Shown here: positions 55,934 to 64,000 of the stretch, in pieces
Numbering within the stretch: the stretch's first letter is position 1
Layout of the letters: each line of letters starts with the position of its first letter
NCBI RefSeq assembly: GCF_014199395.1
Contig: NZ_JACIJM010000003.1
Span: 310,001 to 374,000, forward strand
Reading direction: 5' to 3'
Source of the DNA: Yoonia ponticola
Lineage (GTDB): Bacteria > Pseudomonadota > Alphaproteobacteria > Rhodobacterales > Rhodobacteraceae
Length of the DNA stretch: 64,000 nt
The notes under the pieces: model-generated
Told to the model about the DNA's origin: nothing
Database searches by the model: none
The model's input: only the letters and a program-made list of their open reading frames with translations
Translations under genes and position numbers: made by a program

Positions 55934-56401
55934 TTATTCCGCGATGATCTCTGGCCATTTCGCGTCGCCCGCGGCGATGTAGCCCGCAATGTCACGTTCC
56001 CAGCGGCGCTGAATGCGGTTCGAATAGTTCAGGTACAATTTACCATCCACAATAGACCATGCCTCTGGTGTGGTAGAAACCAGCGCACCACTGTCAGCGA
56101 TCGCATAGGCGCAATAGCCGCCGTACTGCGGCGCATAGGCCGTCGGGTCAGCCGCAAATGTGTCGCGATTCTCGGCGGTAGAAAAACGCCACGTGGCACC
56201 CTGCCAGTCAAAGGTAAATTCCGCAGACCCAGCGACAGGTGCACCTTCGGTGAAATAGGCAACCGCATCGGTGCCATCAATCGCAATGCCGTCTTCGGCG
56301 TAGATCGGAATCGCTTGCTGCGCGAAGGCAAAGCTTGGTGCGGCGGCAGCAAAAGACGCGGCTGCGGATAGCGTTAAGAAATGGCGGCGTGAAAAGGTCA
56401 T
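55934..56401 (-). CDS. YHS-domain protein with Tat signal
   Basis: The 155-residue protein starts with a twin-arginine signal (FSRRHFLTLSAAASFAAA, cleaved near residue 32). The mature part is a YHS domain: AVAYFTEGAPV, FTFDWQGATWRFSTAENRDTFAADP, and YGGYCAYA, with a single Cys. YHS domains often bind metals, but the mature role here is unknown. The ATG at 56401 follows GCAGGAGCATCCC. The gene sits between two identical tRNA-Asp genes, all on the minus strand. Confidence 0.88.
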   Translation of the reverse strand: MTFSRRHFLTLSAAASFAAAAPSFAFAQQAIPIYAEDGIAIDGTDAVAYFTEGAPVAGSAEFTFDWQGATWRFSTAENRDTFAADPTAYAPQYGGYCAYAIADSGALVSTTPEAWSIVDGKLYLNYSNRIQRRWERDIAGYIAAGDAKWPEIIAE

Positions 56402-56513
56402 GGGATGCTCCTGCAAGGTTAACTTGCGGCATCAATACTGCAGGAAAGCAGTCCGCGACAGGCACCTAACGCAAGTGTCATAAGTCGTCATATACTGTGA
56501 GGAAAAGAGAGGA

Positions 56514-56590
56514 TGGCGCGGTTGACGGGGCTCGAACCCGCGACCCCCGGCGTGACAGGCCGGTACTCTAACCAGCTGAGCTACAACCGC
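56514..56590 (-). tRNA. tRNA-Asp (GTC), copy 2
   Basis: Same 77-nt sequence as the copy at 55734-55810, with encoded CCA and anticodon GTC. The identity stops at the tRNA ends; flanks are different. Confidence 0.97.
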
Positions 56591-56670
56591 GCATCTCTCA
56601 ACATCTTGCGACGTTGGGAGGCTTCTATGCTGGGTGTTGGGGGGCGTCAAGAACGCAGGACACAGAAAAC

Positions 56671-56691
56671 AAAGAAAATGTGATTTTCTTT
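56671..56691 (-). terminator. AT-rich hairpin behind tRNA-Val copy 1
   Basis: AAAGAAAAT and ATTTTCTTT are perfect 9-bp arms with loop GTG, followed on the minus strand by GTTTTCTG. It may end the tRNA-Val transcript in the 216-bp gap before tRNA-Asp copy 2. Confidence 0.5.
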
Positions 56692-56806
56692 TTGGGTGGG
56701 AGGTTTAGAGGGGAATTCCACACGAATTGGCAGAGCTTACAGCAAACACGCCAAGGTCAGGCCAACGGACAGCAAAACCCAAATACTAACAAAACCCTAG
56801 GAGGAA

Positions 56807-56882
56807 TGGTGGGTGATGAGAGGCTCGAACTCCCGACATCTTCCGTGTAAAGGAAGCGCTCTACCAACTGAGCTAATCACCC
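56807..56882 (-). tRNA. tRNA-Val (TAC), copy 1
   Basis: A 76-nt cloverleaf: acceptor GGGTGAT/ATCACCC, discriminator A, encoded CCA, anticodon stem CTTCC/GGAAG with loop TTTACAC (anticodon TAC). Identical to 57530-57605. Confidence 0.97.
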
Positions 56883-56912
56883 GATTTGCGTCGTTTAGGC
56901 TATCGTCGCGCG

Positions 56913-57473
56913 TTACTCAAGTAGTTTTTGCACGCCATCTTTCAAATGGTAAACGCAGCCTTGCCCGCCATGGATCGTGGGGACCGAAACAGCCCCCTCG
57001 CCCGCCACGATCGACCGTAACATGCGGCTGGTGATTCCATGTGTGACCAACACGCTTGGGCCAGTCAGATCAGCGAGGAACGCGCGACAACGCACCTCTA
57101 ACCGTGCGAATCCTTCACCACTCGGGGCAATCTCGTACTGGGCCATGAACGGGTCTTTGCCCTCAGGCACCGGAAGCCCGTCGCGCAGCACACCAGACCA
57201 ATCACCAACCCCGATTTCACGCAAACGGTCGTCGGTGTGAATATCCGCCGCGATCCGCCCCAGCGCCAGACCAGCGGTCTGAAACGCGCGTCCTTGCGGA
57301 CTGCACAAAAACTGAAACCCCGTCAGATCAAGCCCGTTTAGAATCGCAGCCTGCCGCGCTGCATCCCGCAAACCCTTGTCCGTCAGCGGCGAATTCAACG
57401 CGCCTTGCATCCGGTTTTCGGCGTTCCATTCGGTTTCGCCGTGGCGCAGGATATACAGTTCTGGAAATGTCAT
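56913..57473 (-). CDS. Histidine phosphatase family protein
   Basis: The 186-residue protein is of the phosphoglycerate-mutase-like histidine phosphatase family. The catalytic motif is LRHGETEWN (His10), with the second Arg in CSPQGRAFQT near 60 and the second His in LVTHGITSRM near 145. Substrate is not predictable; small members act on various phosphate esters. It lies between two identical tRNA-Val genes, all on the minus strand. Confidence 0.92.
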   Translation of the reverse strand: MTFPELYILRHGETEWNAENRMQGALNSPLTDKGLRDAARQAAILNGLDLTGFQFLCSPQGRAFQTAGLALGRIAADIHTDDRLREIGVGDWSGVLRDGLPVPEGKDPFMAQYEIAPSGEGFARLEVRCRAFLADLTGPSVLVTHGITSRMLRSIVAGEGAVSVPTIHGGQGCVYHLKDGVQKLLE

Positions 57474-57529
57474 GCGGCGACCCCATTATGCAGAAAAGGC
57501 GCACCATGGTTGGCACGCCTTTGAAAATC

Positions 57530-57605
57530 TGGTGGGTGATGAGAGGCTCGAACTCCCGACATCTTCCGTGTAAAGGAAGCGCTCTACCAACTGAGCTAAT
57601 CACCC
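57530..57605 (-). tRNA. tRNA-Val (TAC), copy 2
   Basis: Same 76-nt sequence as at 56807-56882, including encoded CCA and anticodon TAC. It reads toward the histidine phosphatase gene, 56 bp away. Confidence 0.97.
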
Positions 57606-57662
57606 GATAACGGTGGATTTAATCCGAGTGCCGCAGGACTGCAACCCCCGAAAGTCACATCA

Positions 57663-58082
57663 TCATTCGGTTTGTGTATTTGGGGTGCGCAATTTCAGCG
57701 TGATCGCCTTGGCGCCCCGGCCTACTTCCTTGGATTTGATGAATTTCAGCTTGCCCAACGGGGGCACGTGCAAGTCACCTTCGTTAATCAGGTTGGTCGC
57801 CATGACCTCGAATAACGCCTCGACAACCATCTTGGCGTCAGACCGTTTCACGCCGCATTTTTCAACGACTTGATCCAAAAGCTCGCCCTTTTTGATCGGG
57901 CCATCTTCGGCAATCGTGGCGGCCATCGCAGTTTTCACGCCAGCGGACACGGGTGTCGCTGTCGGCACGGACACCGTCACCGGTTTCGGGCCGGTGTTGA
58001 CCGGTGCCAGTTTAGCCTTAGGCGTCGGTGTGCCAGCTTCGAGTTTTACAGTTTTGTCGTCGGGGGAATCATTATCAGCCAT
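57663..58082 (-). CDS. HU-family-like DNA-binding protein with N-terminal extension
   Basis: The 139-residue protein has a disordered Pro/Thr/Lys-rich N-terminus (1-55) and a C-terminal HU/IHF-like domain (about 58-135: IKKGELLDQVVEKCGVKRSDAKMVVEAL, then LHVPPLGKLKFIKSKEVGRGAKAI). Normal HU is about 90 residues and carries a longer basic beta arm with an RNP motif; here the arm appears short (PPLGKLKFIKSKEVG), so DNA bending may differ. It is on the same strand as lon and lies behind the lon terminator. Confidence 0.8.
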   Translation of the reverse strand: MADNDSPDDKTVKLEAGTPTPKAKLAPVNTGPKPVTVSVPTATPVSAGVKTAMAATIAEDGPIKKGELLDQVVEKCGVKRSDAKMVVEALFEVMATNLINEGDLHVPPLGKLKFIKSKEVGRGAKAITLKLRTPNTQTE

Positions 58083-58140
58083 GGGGCCCTCTTTTACGGT
58101 TTAACCTACCCTACTGGGTCCAAACGACACAGCAACGGGG

Positions 58141-58177
58141 AAAAACAAAAGGGCACAACCATGGCCGCGCCCTTTTG
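58141..58177 (-). terminator. Intrinsic terminator of lon
   Basis: CAAAAGGGC and GCCCTTTTG are perfect 9-bp arms. On the minus strand the hairpin is followed by TTTTT. It lies 22 bp past the lon stop and before the HU-like gene. Confidence 0.82.
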
Positions 58178-58198
58178 TATTTTACGTCTTATCGCGAG

Positions 58199-60610
58199 TT
58201 AGTGTGCGACTGCACCAGCGGAATTGCCACCCGTACCAAGCGCTTTTGCAGCGGCGGCGGCTTCTTCTGCTTCGGCGTCCCATTCAATGGGTTCCGGTTG
58301 ACGGACCAACGCATGCTTCAACACTTCGGACACGTGTTTCACCGTGATGATCTCAAGACCTTCTTTCACGTTGGCCGGGATTTCCGGCAAGTCCTTGGCG
58401 TTTTCTTCAGGGATCAATACAGTTTTGATCCCGCCACGCAGCGCCGCCAACAGTTTCTCTTTCAAGCCACCGATTGGCATTGCGTTACCGCGCAACGACA
58501 CTTCGCCCGTCATCGCGATATCGCGACGCACTGGAATGCCTGTTAGAACCGACACAATCGACGTCACCATGGCCAAACCGGCAGATGGGCCGTCTTTTGG
58601 TGTCGCACCGTCAGGCACGTGTACGTGGATGTCGATCTTGTCGAACTTCGGTGGTTTCACACCGATTTCGGGACTGATCGAGCGCACATAAGATGACGCC
58701 GCGTCGATGGATTCCTTCATCACATCGCCCAGCTTACCCGTTGTTTTCATGCGCCCTTTACCCGGCAGGTTCAGCGCCTCAATCGACAGCAATTCGCCCC
58801 CAACAGAGGTCCAAGCAAGCCCAGTCACAACACCAACCTGATCTTCGGTTTCGGCCAGACCGTAACGATGTTTCGCGACACCAAGATAATCGTCAAGATT
58901 AGCGGCGTTCACCTCAACGTTGACGACCTCTTTCTTCACGATCTTGGTCACTGCCTTGCGGCAAATCTTGGCCAATTCACGTTCCAAGTTCCGCACACCC
59001 GCTTCACGGGTATACCGACGGATCATTTCGGTCAGCGCATCGTCAGCGATCGAAAATTCCTTACCCTTCAGCCCGTGATTTTTCAGGACTTTTGGCAGCA
59101 AATGTTGACGTGCGATTTCACGCTTTTCGTCTTCGGTGTAACCCGACAGCGAAATAATCTCCATCCGGTCCAGCAAAGGCCCAGGCATGTTGTAAGAGTT
59201 CGCCGTGGTCAGGAACATCACGTTCGACAGATCATATTCCACCTCAAGGTAGTGATCGACGAATGTGCCATTTTGTTCCGGATCAAGCACCTCAAGCATC
59301 GCTGACGCAGGATCGCCACGGAAATCTTGGCCCATCTTGTCGATTTCATCGAGCAAGATCAGCGGGTTCGTCGTCTTCGCCTTTTTCAAGGCTTGGATGA
59401 TTTTACCCGGCATAGAGCCAATGTAGGTCCGGCGGTGACCGCGAATCTCGGATTCATCACGCACACCACCAAGGGAAATGCGGATGAATTCGCGACCAGT
59501 TGCCTTAGCAACCGATTTACCAAGCGACGTTTTACCAACACCCGGAGGGCCAACAAGGCACATGATCGGGCCTTTCAGCTTTTTAGAGCGTTGCTGCACG
59601 GCCAGATATTCGACGATCCGTTCCTTAACCTTTTCAAGGCCAAAGTGGTCAGCATCCAGCACCTTTTGTGCGCCAGCCAGATCCTTTTTCGTGCGGGATT
59701 TCACACCCCAAGGCACGCCCAGAATCCAGTCCAGATAGTTGCGCACAACCGTGGCTTCGGCGGACATCGGCGACATATTCTTGAGCTTTTTCAGCTCGGC
59801 GTCGACCTTTTCGCGCGCTTCTTTGGACAGCTTGGTTTCCGCGATCTTCGCTTCCAGCTCTTCAACTTCGTTCTGGCCCTCTTCGCCGTCACCAAGTTCC
59901 TTCTGAATGGCCTTCATTTGCTCATTCAAATAGTATTCGCGCTGGGTGCGCTCCATCTGGGATTTGACGCGTGTCTTGATCTTTTTCTCGACCGACAACA
60001 CGGACATTTCGCCCTGCATCAGACCGTAGACTTTTTCCAGCCGTTCGGACACGGACAGCGTTTCCAGCAATTCCTGCTTTTGCGCCACTTCGATACCCAA
60101 ATGTCCGGCCACCAAATCGGCAAGCTTCGCAGGTTCTGTTGTTTCACCAACAGCGCCCATCGCCTCTTCGGGGATGTTTTTCTTAACCTTTGCGTAGCGT
60201 TCAAATTCAGCCGCAACAGAGCGCAGCAATGCGTCTGTTTCGTCTTCATTGCCCGGCATTTCGGTCAGATATTCAGCTGATGCTTCAAAGAAATCAGGGT
60301 TATCAAGGAACCCTGTAATCCGCACACGGCTGCGCCCTTCGACAAGCACCTTCACAGTACCATCGGGCAATTTCAGCAGTTGCAAAACATTGGCAAGCAC
60401 ACCGGCCTTGTAGATGCCGTCTTGCGCTGGATCGTCCTCGCCGGGATCAATCTGGCTGGACAGCAGAATTTGTTTGTCGTCCTGCATCACCTCTTCCAAG
60501 GCGCGGACAGACTTTTCACGACCCACGAACAACGGCACGATCATATGTGGGAACACCACAATGTCGCGCAACGGCAATACGGGGTAAGATGAACTCAATG
60601 GTTCTTGCAT
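58199..60610 (-). CDS. lon: ATP-dependent protease Lon
   Basis: The 803-residue LonA degrades misfolded and regulatory proteins. Domains in order are the LAN substrate domain (1-200; YPVLPLRDIVVFPHMIVPL), a coiled coil (about 215-300), the AAA+ module with Walker A GPPGVGKTSL near 355, Walker B ILLDEIDKM near 420, and the protease domain with catalytic serine in DGPSAGLAM near 677 and a later Lys. The ATG at 60610 (AAGGAAAAAGAG) is used, not the start at 60658. A heat-shock-like promoter is seen upstream. Confidence 0.98.
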   Translation of the reverse strand: MQEPLSSSYPVLPLRDIVVFPHMIVPLFVGREKSVRALEEVMQDDKQILLSSQIDPGEDDPAQDGIYKAGVLANVLQLLKLPDGTVKVLVEGRSRVRITGFLDNPDFFEASAEYLTEMPGNEDETDALLRSVAAEFERYAKVKKNIPEEAMGAVGETTEPAKLADLVAGHLGIEVAQKQELLETLSVSERLEKVYGLMQGEMSVLSVEKKIKTRVKSQMERTQREYYLNEQMKAIQKELGDGEEGQNEVEELEAKIAETKLSKEAREKVDAELKKLKNMSPMSAEATVVRNYLDWILGVPWGVKSRTKKDLAGAQKVLDADHFGLEKVKERIVEYLAVQQRSKKLKGPIMCLVGPPGVGKTSLGKSVAKATGREFIRISLGGVRDESEIRGHRRTYIGSMPGKIIQALKKAKTTNPLILLDEIDKMGQDFRGDPASAMLEVLDPEQNGTFVDHYLEVEYDLSNVMFLTTANSYNMPGPLLDRMEIISLSGYTEDEKREIARQHLLPKVLKNHGLKGKEFSIADDALTEMIRRYTREAGVRNLERELAKICRKAVTKIVKKEVVNVEVNAANLDDYLGVAKHRYGLAETEDQVGVVTGLAWTSVGGELLSIEALNLPGKGRMKTTGKLGDVMKESIDAASSYVRSISPEIGVKPPKFDKIDIHVHVPDGATPKDGPSAGLAMVTSIVSVLTGIPVRRDIAMTGEVSLRGNAMPIGGLKEKLLAALRGGIKTVLIPEENAKDLPEIPANVKEGLEIITVKHVSEVLKHALVRQPEPIEWDAEAEEAAAAAKALGTGGNSAGAVAH

Positions 60611-60683
60611 CTCTTTTTCCTTCTTTGCGGCAAACAGATCGGCCCCGCGTCGCGGCAACTCGCCCTGTTTCCTGTCTGGTTTT

Positions 60684-60716
60684 TACATTTGGGGTCTTAA
60701 AGCCCCGCCTTCAACC
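60684..60716 (-). promoter_or_regulatory. Sigma-32-like promoter of lon
   Basis: On the minus strand GGTTGAAGG (60716-60708) and CCCCAAATGTA (60694-60684) resemble the heat-shock -35 CTTGAAA and -10 CCCCATNT with a 13-14 bp spacer. It would start transcription about 80 bp before the lon ATG. The rest of the 302-bp gap between lon and tgt (60611-60912) shows no gene. Confidence 0.5.
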
Positions 60717-60912
60717 AGTGCTGCTGTCTCATTGGCGTGTATTTTGACTGTTCGTGCCAGAAGGGGCAAGCCATAGCGCAAAGAATTCCCAATTGAATTA
60801 GCTTTTCCACTGCATTGCCGCGATCCTGTCCACATTGGCGATAAGCCGCCACCGTAACGCCCAAATATTAACGAATGTTTCCTGAAATTGCACCTTTCAG
60901 GAGAACACGGGG

Positions 60913-62043
60913 TCAAAGCTGTTCGATATCACCATTTGCGCGACCCGCGTGGAAATCTGCTTCCCATGCGGCAAATGTGCCCGCCGCAATCGCGTCGCGC
61001 ATCCCCTGCATGATCTCTTGGAAATAGTGCAAATTGTGCCACGTCAGCAGCATCCCCGAGATCATTTCTTGCGACCGGAATACATGATGCAGATAGGCCC
61101 TCGAGTATTTTGAACAGGCCGGACAGGTGCATTTTTCATCCAACGGACGCGGATCATCTGCATGGCGGGCGTTCTTAATATTAACCACACCATTGCGCGT
61201 GAACACTTGGCCAGTACGACCCGACCGCGACGGCAGCACGCAGTCCATCATGTCGATGCCGCGCTTTACAGCCCCCACGATGTCATCCGGTTTGCCAACG
61301 CCCATCAAATAGCGTGGTTTATCAGTTGGTAATTGTTCTGGCGCAAAGTCGAGACAACCAAACATCGCCTCTTGCCCCTCGCCCACAGCAAGCCCGCCAA
61401 CCGCATACCCGTCAAAGCCGATCTCGGTCAGCGCATTTGCGCTTTCTTCGCGCAGATCCTGCTCTAACCCGCCCTGCTGAATACCAAACAACGCATGGCT
61501 GGGGCGGTCGCCAAAGGCATCCTTGGACCGTGCCGCCCACCGCATCGACATCTGCATCGACTCATTTAGCCGCGTGCGATCCGCAGGCAACGCGGGGCAT
61601 TCGTCGAAACACATGACGATATCAGAGCCGAGCAATTTCTGGATTTCCATCGACCGTTCCGGCGACAAGAAATGTTTTGAGCCATCAATATGGGACTGAA
61701 ACTGCACACCTTTCTCGGACATTTTACGCAGGTCCGACAGGCTCATCACCTGAAACCCGCCGCTATCCGTGAGGATCGGTTTGTCCCAGTTCATAAATTT
61801 ATGCAGACCGCCCAGATTGGCAATCCGTTCCGCCGTTGGCCGCAGCATCAGGTGATACGTATTGCCCAGCAGAATGTCCGCGCCAGTCGCCGCGACACTT
61901 TCCGGCATCATCGCCTTGACGGTCGCAGCCGTGCCCACTGGCATAAACGCAGGCGTGCGGATTTCGCCGCGTGTGGTGGAAATCACGCCAGTCCGTGCGC
62001 GGCCATCGGTGTGTTTCAGATTAAATGAAAAGCGGTCAGTCAT
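60913..62043 (-). CDS. tgt: tRNA-guanine(34) transglycosylase
   Basis: The 376-residue TIM-barrel enzyme swaps guanine 34 for preQ1 in tRNA-Asp, -Asn, -His and -Tyr. It has [12 protein letters not shown] near 62-73, the active region [13 protein letters not shown] near 90-102, the nucleophile Asp in [14 protein letters not shown] region context, and the zinc ligands [10 protein letters not shown] with a downstream His. The ATG at 62043 follows AAGGACGC and fits Tgt N-termini; the frame open to 62265 overlaps the gap before the upstream gene. QueA is encoded elsewhere in this window. tRNA-Asp substrates (GTC) are also encoded here. Confidence 0.97.
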   Translation of the reverse strand: MTDRFSFNLKHTDGRARTGVISTTRGEIRTPAFMPVGTAATVKAMMPESVAATGADILLGNTYHLMLRPTAERIANLGGLHKFMNWDKPILTDSGGFQVMSLSDLRKMSEKGVQFQSHIDGSKHFLSPERSMEIQKLLGSDIVMCFDECPALPADRTRLNESMQMSMRWAARSKDAFGDRPSHALFGIQQGGLEQDLREESANALTEIGFDGYAVGGLAVGEGQEAMFGCLDFAPEQLPTDKPRYLMGVGKPDDIVGAVKRGIDMMDCVLPSRSGRTGQVFTRNGVVNIKNARHADDPRPLDEKCTCPACSKYSRAYLHHVFRSQEMISGMLLTWHNLHYFQEIMQGMRDAIAAGTFAAWEADFHAGRANGDIEQL

Positions 62044-62135
62044 GCCAAAAGCGTCCTTATTTGTCACCGCATATGGCCGAGCGGCAGCGATTTGAAAAGC
62101 CTCGCGTTGCCTTTTGACCCCACGGACAATCGCGT

Positions 62136-62873
62136 TTAGCGGCGGCCCTGCCCGTCCTTGAACGCTTGTGCGCGTGCAAAGATCGTCCGCTTGTCCATCA
62201 TCAACGCAAACAACATCGCTTTGGCGAGCGGAAACATGACCCGTTCCCCTTCGGCCAAATCCCACAGGCGCGCCAACATGTTGCGGTCCAAATCGCCGCG
62301 ATGAAAACTGTAGGGCTGCATATCAAAGGCAATGCTGATCTGATCCGCCCCGTCAGAGCGCACCAAGGGCGTGTCGCCCGCCTGCCCCACAAAGCGGCGT
62401 TCAGATTCGACGAACTTAATCATGTCGAACAGAACAGAAAGCCCCATCCCAAGGCTGCGCTGCTCCATCGTGACACCCCAATCCGCAAAGGTCGTCGCCG
62501 CTGATATGCGCCAGCGCATCGGCAATGCCTCGGCCAGCAGACGCCCCTTTTCGGCCCACAACCGATGGAACAATGCGGCGGTCTCGGGTGCTGCGTTGTC
62601 ACGACGCAAGTTCGCAATCAACATCGCATGTATATAGAAAAGCTGGCTCTGCCCCTGAAATTCAGCGCGATATTCCACGTCCCGCAATGCCAGATCGTTT
62701 AACTCGGACGTGTCACCCTGCGGCGCAGTCACCACCGCAACCTCTAATGCGTCAAAATCACAATCCACGGCGGGCAAATACGCCTGCGGATCGGTATAAG
62801 GTATCCGCTTATTGTCGCGGTGCTTCATCACGCTATGAAAACCGCCGCGATATATCTGTTCTGACAAATCCAA
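62136..62873 (-). CDS. Conserved protein of unknown function upstream of tgt
   Basis: I do not recognise a characterised family for this 245-residue protein. It is soluble and helical, without signal peptide or membrane segment. It is rich in Arg, Asp and Met, with visible segments [13 protein letters not shown] (40-52), [17 protein letters not shown] and [21 protein letters not shown]. It precedes tgt by 92 bp in the same direction and may share its transcript. Codon use looks like the neighbours. A role near queuosine modification is possible only by location. Confidence 0.7.
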   Translation of the reverse strand: MDLSEQIYRGGFHSVMKHRDNKRIPYTDPQAYLPAVDCDFDALEVAVVTAPQGDTSELNDLALRDVEYRAEFQGQSQLFYIHAMLIANLRRDNAAPETAALFHRLWAEKGRLLAEALPMRWRISAATTFADWGVTMEQRSLGMGLSVLFDMIKFVESERRFVGQAGDTPLVRSDGADQISIAFDMQPYSFHRGDLDRNMLARLWDLAEGERVMFPLAKAMLFALMMDKRTIFARAQAFKDGQGRR

Positions 62874-62951
62874 GGTATTTTTCCGTTAACAATTACAGTC
62901 ACACGCCCCGCAACATGACATATCCGCCCCCGTAATCCACCTGCAAAGACA

Positions 62952-62991
62952 GTGCACGCCTTGTGCACGGGTTGTGCACGCCTTGTGACAT
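62952..62991. repeat. 11-bp phased GTGCACG array
   Basis: GTGCACG occurs at 62952, 62963 and 62974, exactly 11 bp apart, and a fourth degenerate unit GTGACAT follows at 62985. The unit is TTGTGCACGCC with slight change (TTGTGCACGGG). GTGCAC is itself a palindrome, so each unit could bind a dimer on the same face of the helix. It lies in the 210-bp gap between the unknown gene and sufT. Confidence 0.85.
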
Positions 62992-63083
62992 GACCAAATC
63001 GTTAAGATTGCAGGCCCCCGCCCCCTTTACGCCCCCTGCTCCAAACCCTATATGAATGGTCAGGAATAGCAGGAAATACGCCA

Positions 63084-63446
63084 ATGACCGACGCAAGCAC
63101 ACCGATGGAAGGCGCGCCACTGATCGCCCCGTCCAGCACCGACCACCCGCTTTACGACGACATCGTGATGGCCTGTAAATCTGTGTTCGATCCAGAGATT
63201 CCGGTGAACATTTACGACCTTGGCCTGATCTACACCATTGATATCGCAGAAGATAACGCTGTGAACGTGACCATGACACTGACCGCCCCCGGCTGTCCTG
63301 TGGCAGGCGAGATGCCAGGTTGGGTTGCCGACGCGATCGAACCTCTTCCCGGCGTAAAACACGTCGATGTCGAAATGACGTTCGAGCCGCAATGGGGCAT
63401 GGACATGATGTCCGACGAAGCGCGTCTCGAACTTGGGTTCATGTGA
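63084..63446 (+). CDS. sufT: SufT-type Fe-S assembly protein (MIP18/DUF59)
   Basis: The 120-residue protein is a DUF59/MIP18 domain protein: FDPEIPVNIYDLGLIYTI (near 35-52), LTAPGCPVAGEMPGWV with the conserved Cys, and the C-terminal FEPQWGMDMMSDEARLELG typical of SufT. SufT helps mature Fe-S proteins under high demand. It is followed after 131 bp by a SufA/IscA-type gene on the same strand, which supports the assignment. The other suf genes are not in the window. Confidence 0.93.
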   Translation: MTDASTPMEGAPLIAPSSTDHPLYDDIVMACKSVFDPEIPVNIYDLGLIYTIDIAEDNAVNVTMTLTAPGCPVAGEMPGWVADAIEPLPGVKHVDVEMTFEPQWGMDMMSDEARLELGFM

Positions 63447-63577
63447 TCTGACTGGTGACGACTTCTTAACGATTGGGTGTTAGGGTCGTTGTCACAGACG
63501 TGAACATCAAACTCGGGCCGCACCTTGAACTGATCCAACCGACCGCCTACGTTAACCTTATCCCTAGGAGGCACCCC

Positions 63578-63940
63578 ATGTTTGGCATTCCCGGCAAGCA
63601 AGCCGTTTCAATCACCGATAAAGCCGCTGCGCAGATTGCAAAGCTGATGACCAAAGACGGGTCGCAAGGCTTGCGCATTGGCGTTAAAAAAGGCGGCTGT
63701 GCGGGCATGGAATACACCATGGACTACGTGTCCGAGGTCGATCCAATGGACGAAGTCGTCGAACAAGACGGCGCGCGCGTCATGATCGCACCGATGGCGC
63801 AGATGTTCCTGTTCGGCACCGAAATCGACTACGAGGTCTCACTGCTCGAAGCTGGATTCAAATTTCGCAATCCCAACGTCGTGGACGCATGCGGTTGCGG
63901 CGAAAGCATCAAATTCAACGAAGACATCTCCGCCGCATGA
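63578..63940 (+). CDS. SufA/IscA-type iron-sulfur carrier
   Basis: The 120-residue A-type carrier has the three conserved cysteines: one in KKGGCAGMEY (near 43) and two in DACGCGES (near 108-110). These bind an Fe-S cluster for delivery to apo-proteins. The location after sufT favours SufA over ErpA. The ATG at 63578 follows the strong site CTAGGAGGCACCCC; the frame open from 63473 adds no family sequence. Confidence 0.94.
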   Translation: MFGIPGKQAVSITDKAAAQIAKLMTKDGSQGLRIGVKKGGCAGMEYTMDYVSEVDPMDEVVEQDGARVMIAPMAQMFLFGTEIDYEVSLLEAGFKFRNPNVVDACGCGESIKFNEDISAA

Positions 63941-63953
63941 GCCTAATCAACCA

Positions 63954-64000
63954 ATGTCGTTAAGCGACGGTGACATCGCGTTCGCCGTTGATCTGTTTAA
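63954..64000 (+). CDS. Start of a probable TfoX N-terminal domain gene (cut by window end)
   Basis: Only 15 residues are visible, starting at the ATG at 63954 and reading MSLSDGDIAFAVDLF. Many TfoX/Sxy N-terminal domain proteins of alphaproteobacteria begin this way, with a helix before the TTRRMFGG motif that would lie outside. The gene would begin 13 bp after the SufA stop. There is no clear ribosome site, so this is tentative. Confidence 0.45.
   Translation, partial: MSLSDGDIAFAVDLF

Noticed and set aside
59327..60280. 317-codon plus-strand frame inside lon
   Set aside because: Shadow of lon; rich in Phe, His and Arg as expected from the reverse reading of Glu/Lys-rich coding sequence.
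1..64000. CRISPR array, prophage, IS element or toxin-antitoxin pair
   Set aside because: No regularly spaced long repeats, transposase, integrase, phage structural or toxin-antitoxin genes were recognised. The tRNA genes have no integrase beside them.

Overview
The window looks like a stretch of the main chromosome of a marine Rhodobacterales (Roseobacter-group) alphaproteobacterium. Supporting signs are an ALA-synthase type hemA, a fused indolepyruvate ferredoxin oxidoreductase, an alphaproteobacterial GAAC-N7-GAAC SOS box before uvrA, FNR-type boxes before hemA, an RF2 gene without programmed frameshift, and many small Rhodobacterales-style lipoprotein and DUF genes. The closest genus cannot be fixed from sequence alone. 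About 58 protein genes and four tRNA genes are supported. Coding density is high, and I see no prophage, IS element or CRISPR array.

Layout. 1-4.3 kb: indolepyruvate oxidoreductase (3' end outside the window) divergent from a LysR regulator. 4.3-8.6 kb: a candidate sRNA, purL, the bolA-grxD pair, and zapA with a coiled-coil gene. 8.7-15.9 kb: transketolase, a JAMM-like lipoprotein, and two GAPDH paralogues that bracket two lipoproteins and a small membrane protein. 16-18.2 kb: a DUF1127 gene, coaD, a CBS protein and a LysR regulator. 18.3-23.4 kb: valine/isobutyrate catabolism (mmsA, acyl-CoA dehydrogenase, 3-hydroxyisobutyryl-CoA hydrolase, mmsB) interrupted by a cupredoxin. 23.4-32.5 kb: a GIN-domain protein, uvrA, a lipoprotein, lpd, a DUF924 gene, an MFS permease with an Glu-Ala tail, and queA. 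32.5-39.3 kb: a giant AsmA/YhdP-like protein, bcp, a DUF455 gene, and an M23 peptidase overlapping a bactofilin. 39.4-47.1 kb: two tandem lipoprotein paralogues, prfB, mrcA, amiC and an aminotransferase. 47.2-55.6 kb: a DsbA-like protein, an MBL-fold protein, ispG, a RodZ-like protein, hemA, and M20 and S41 peptidases. 55.7-57.6 kb: two identical tRNA-Asp genes flanking a YHS gene and two identical tRNA-Val genes flanking a phosphatase gene. 57.7-64 kb: an HU-like protein, lon, tgt, an unknown protein, sufT, a SufA-type protein and the start of a probable TfoX-domain gene.

Most genes are housekeeping. The less ordinary content is: (i) five lipoproteins in 28 kb that look like divergent copies of one TbpB/fHbp-like beta-rich family; (ii) short perfect palindromes of the form ATTTTTC..GAAAAAT placed just behind stop codons at three loci; (iii) a set of TGTTAGCG-type palindromes before both gap genes and elsewhere, suggesting one LacI-type central-carbon regulon; (iv) three GTGCACG motifs at exact 11-bp phasing before sufT; (v) an orphan small RNA candidate before purL. 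The coordinates of starts were chosen from ribosome binding sites and family N-termini; several differ from the longest open frame.
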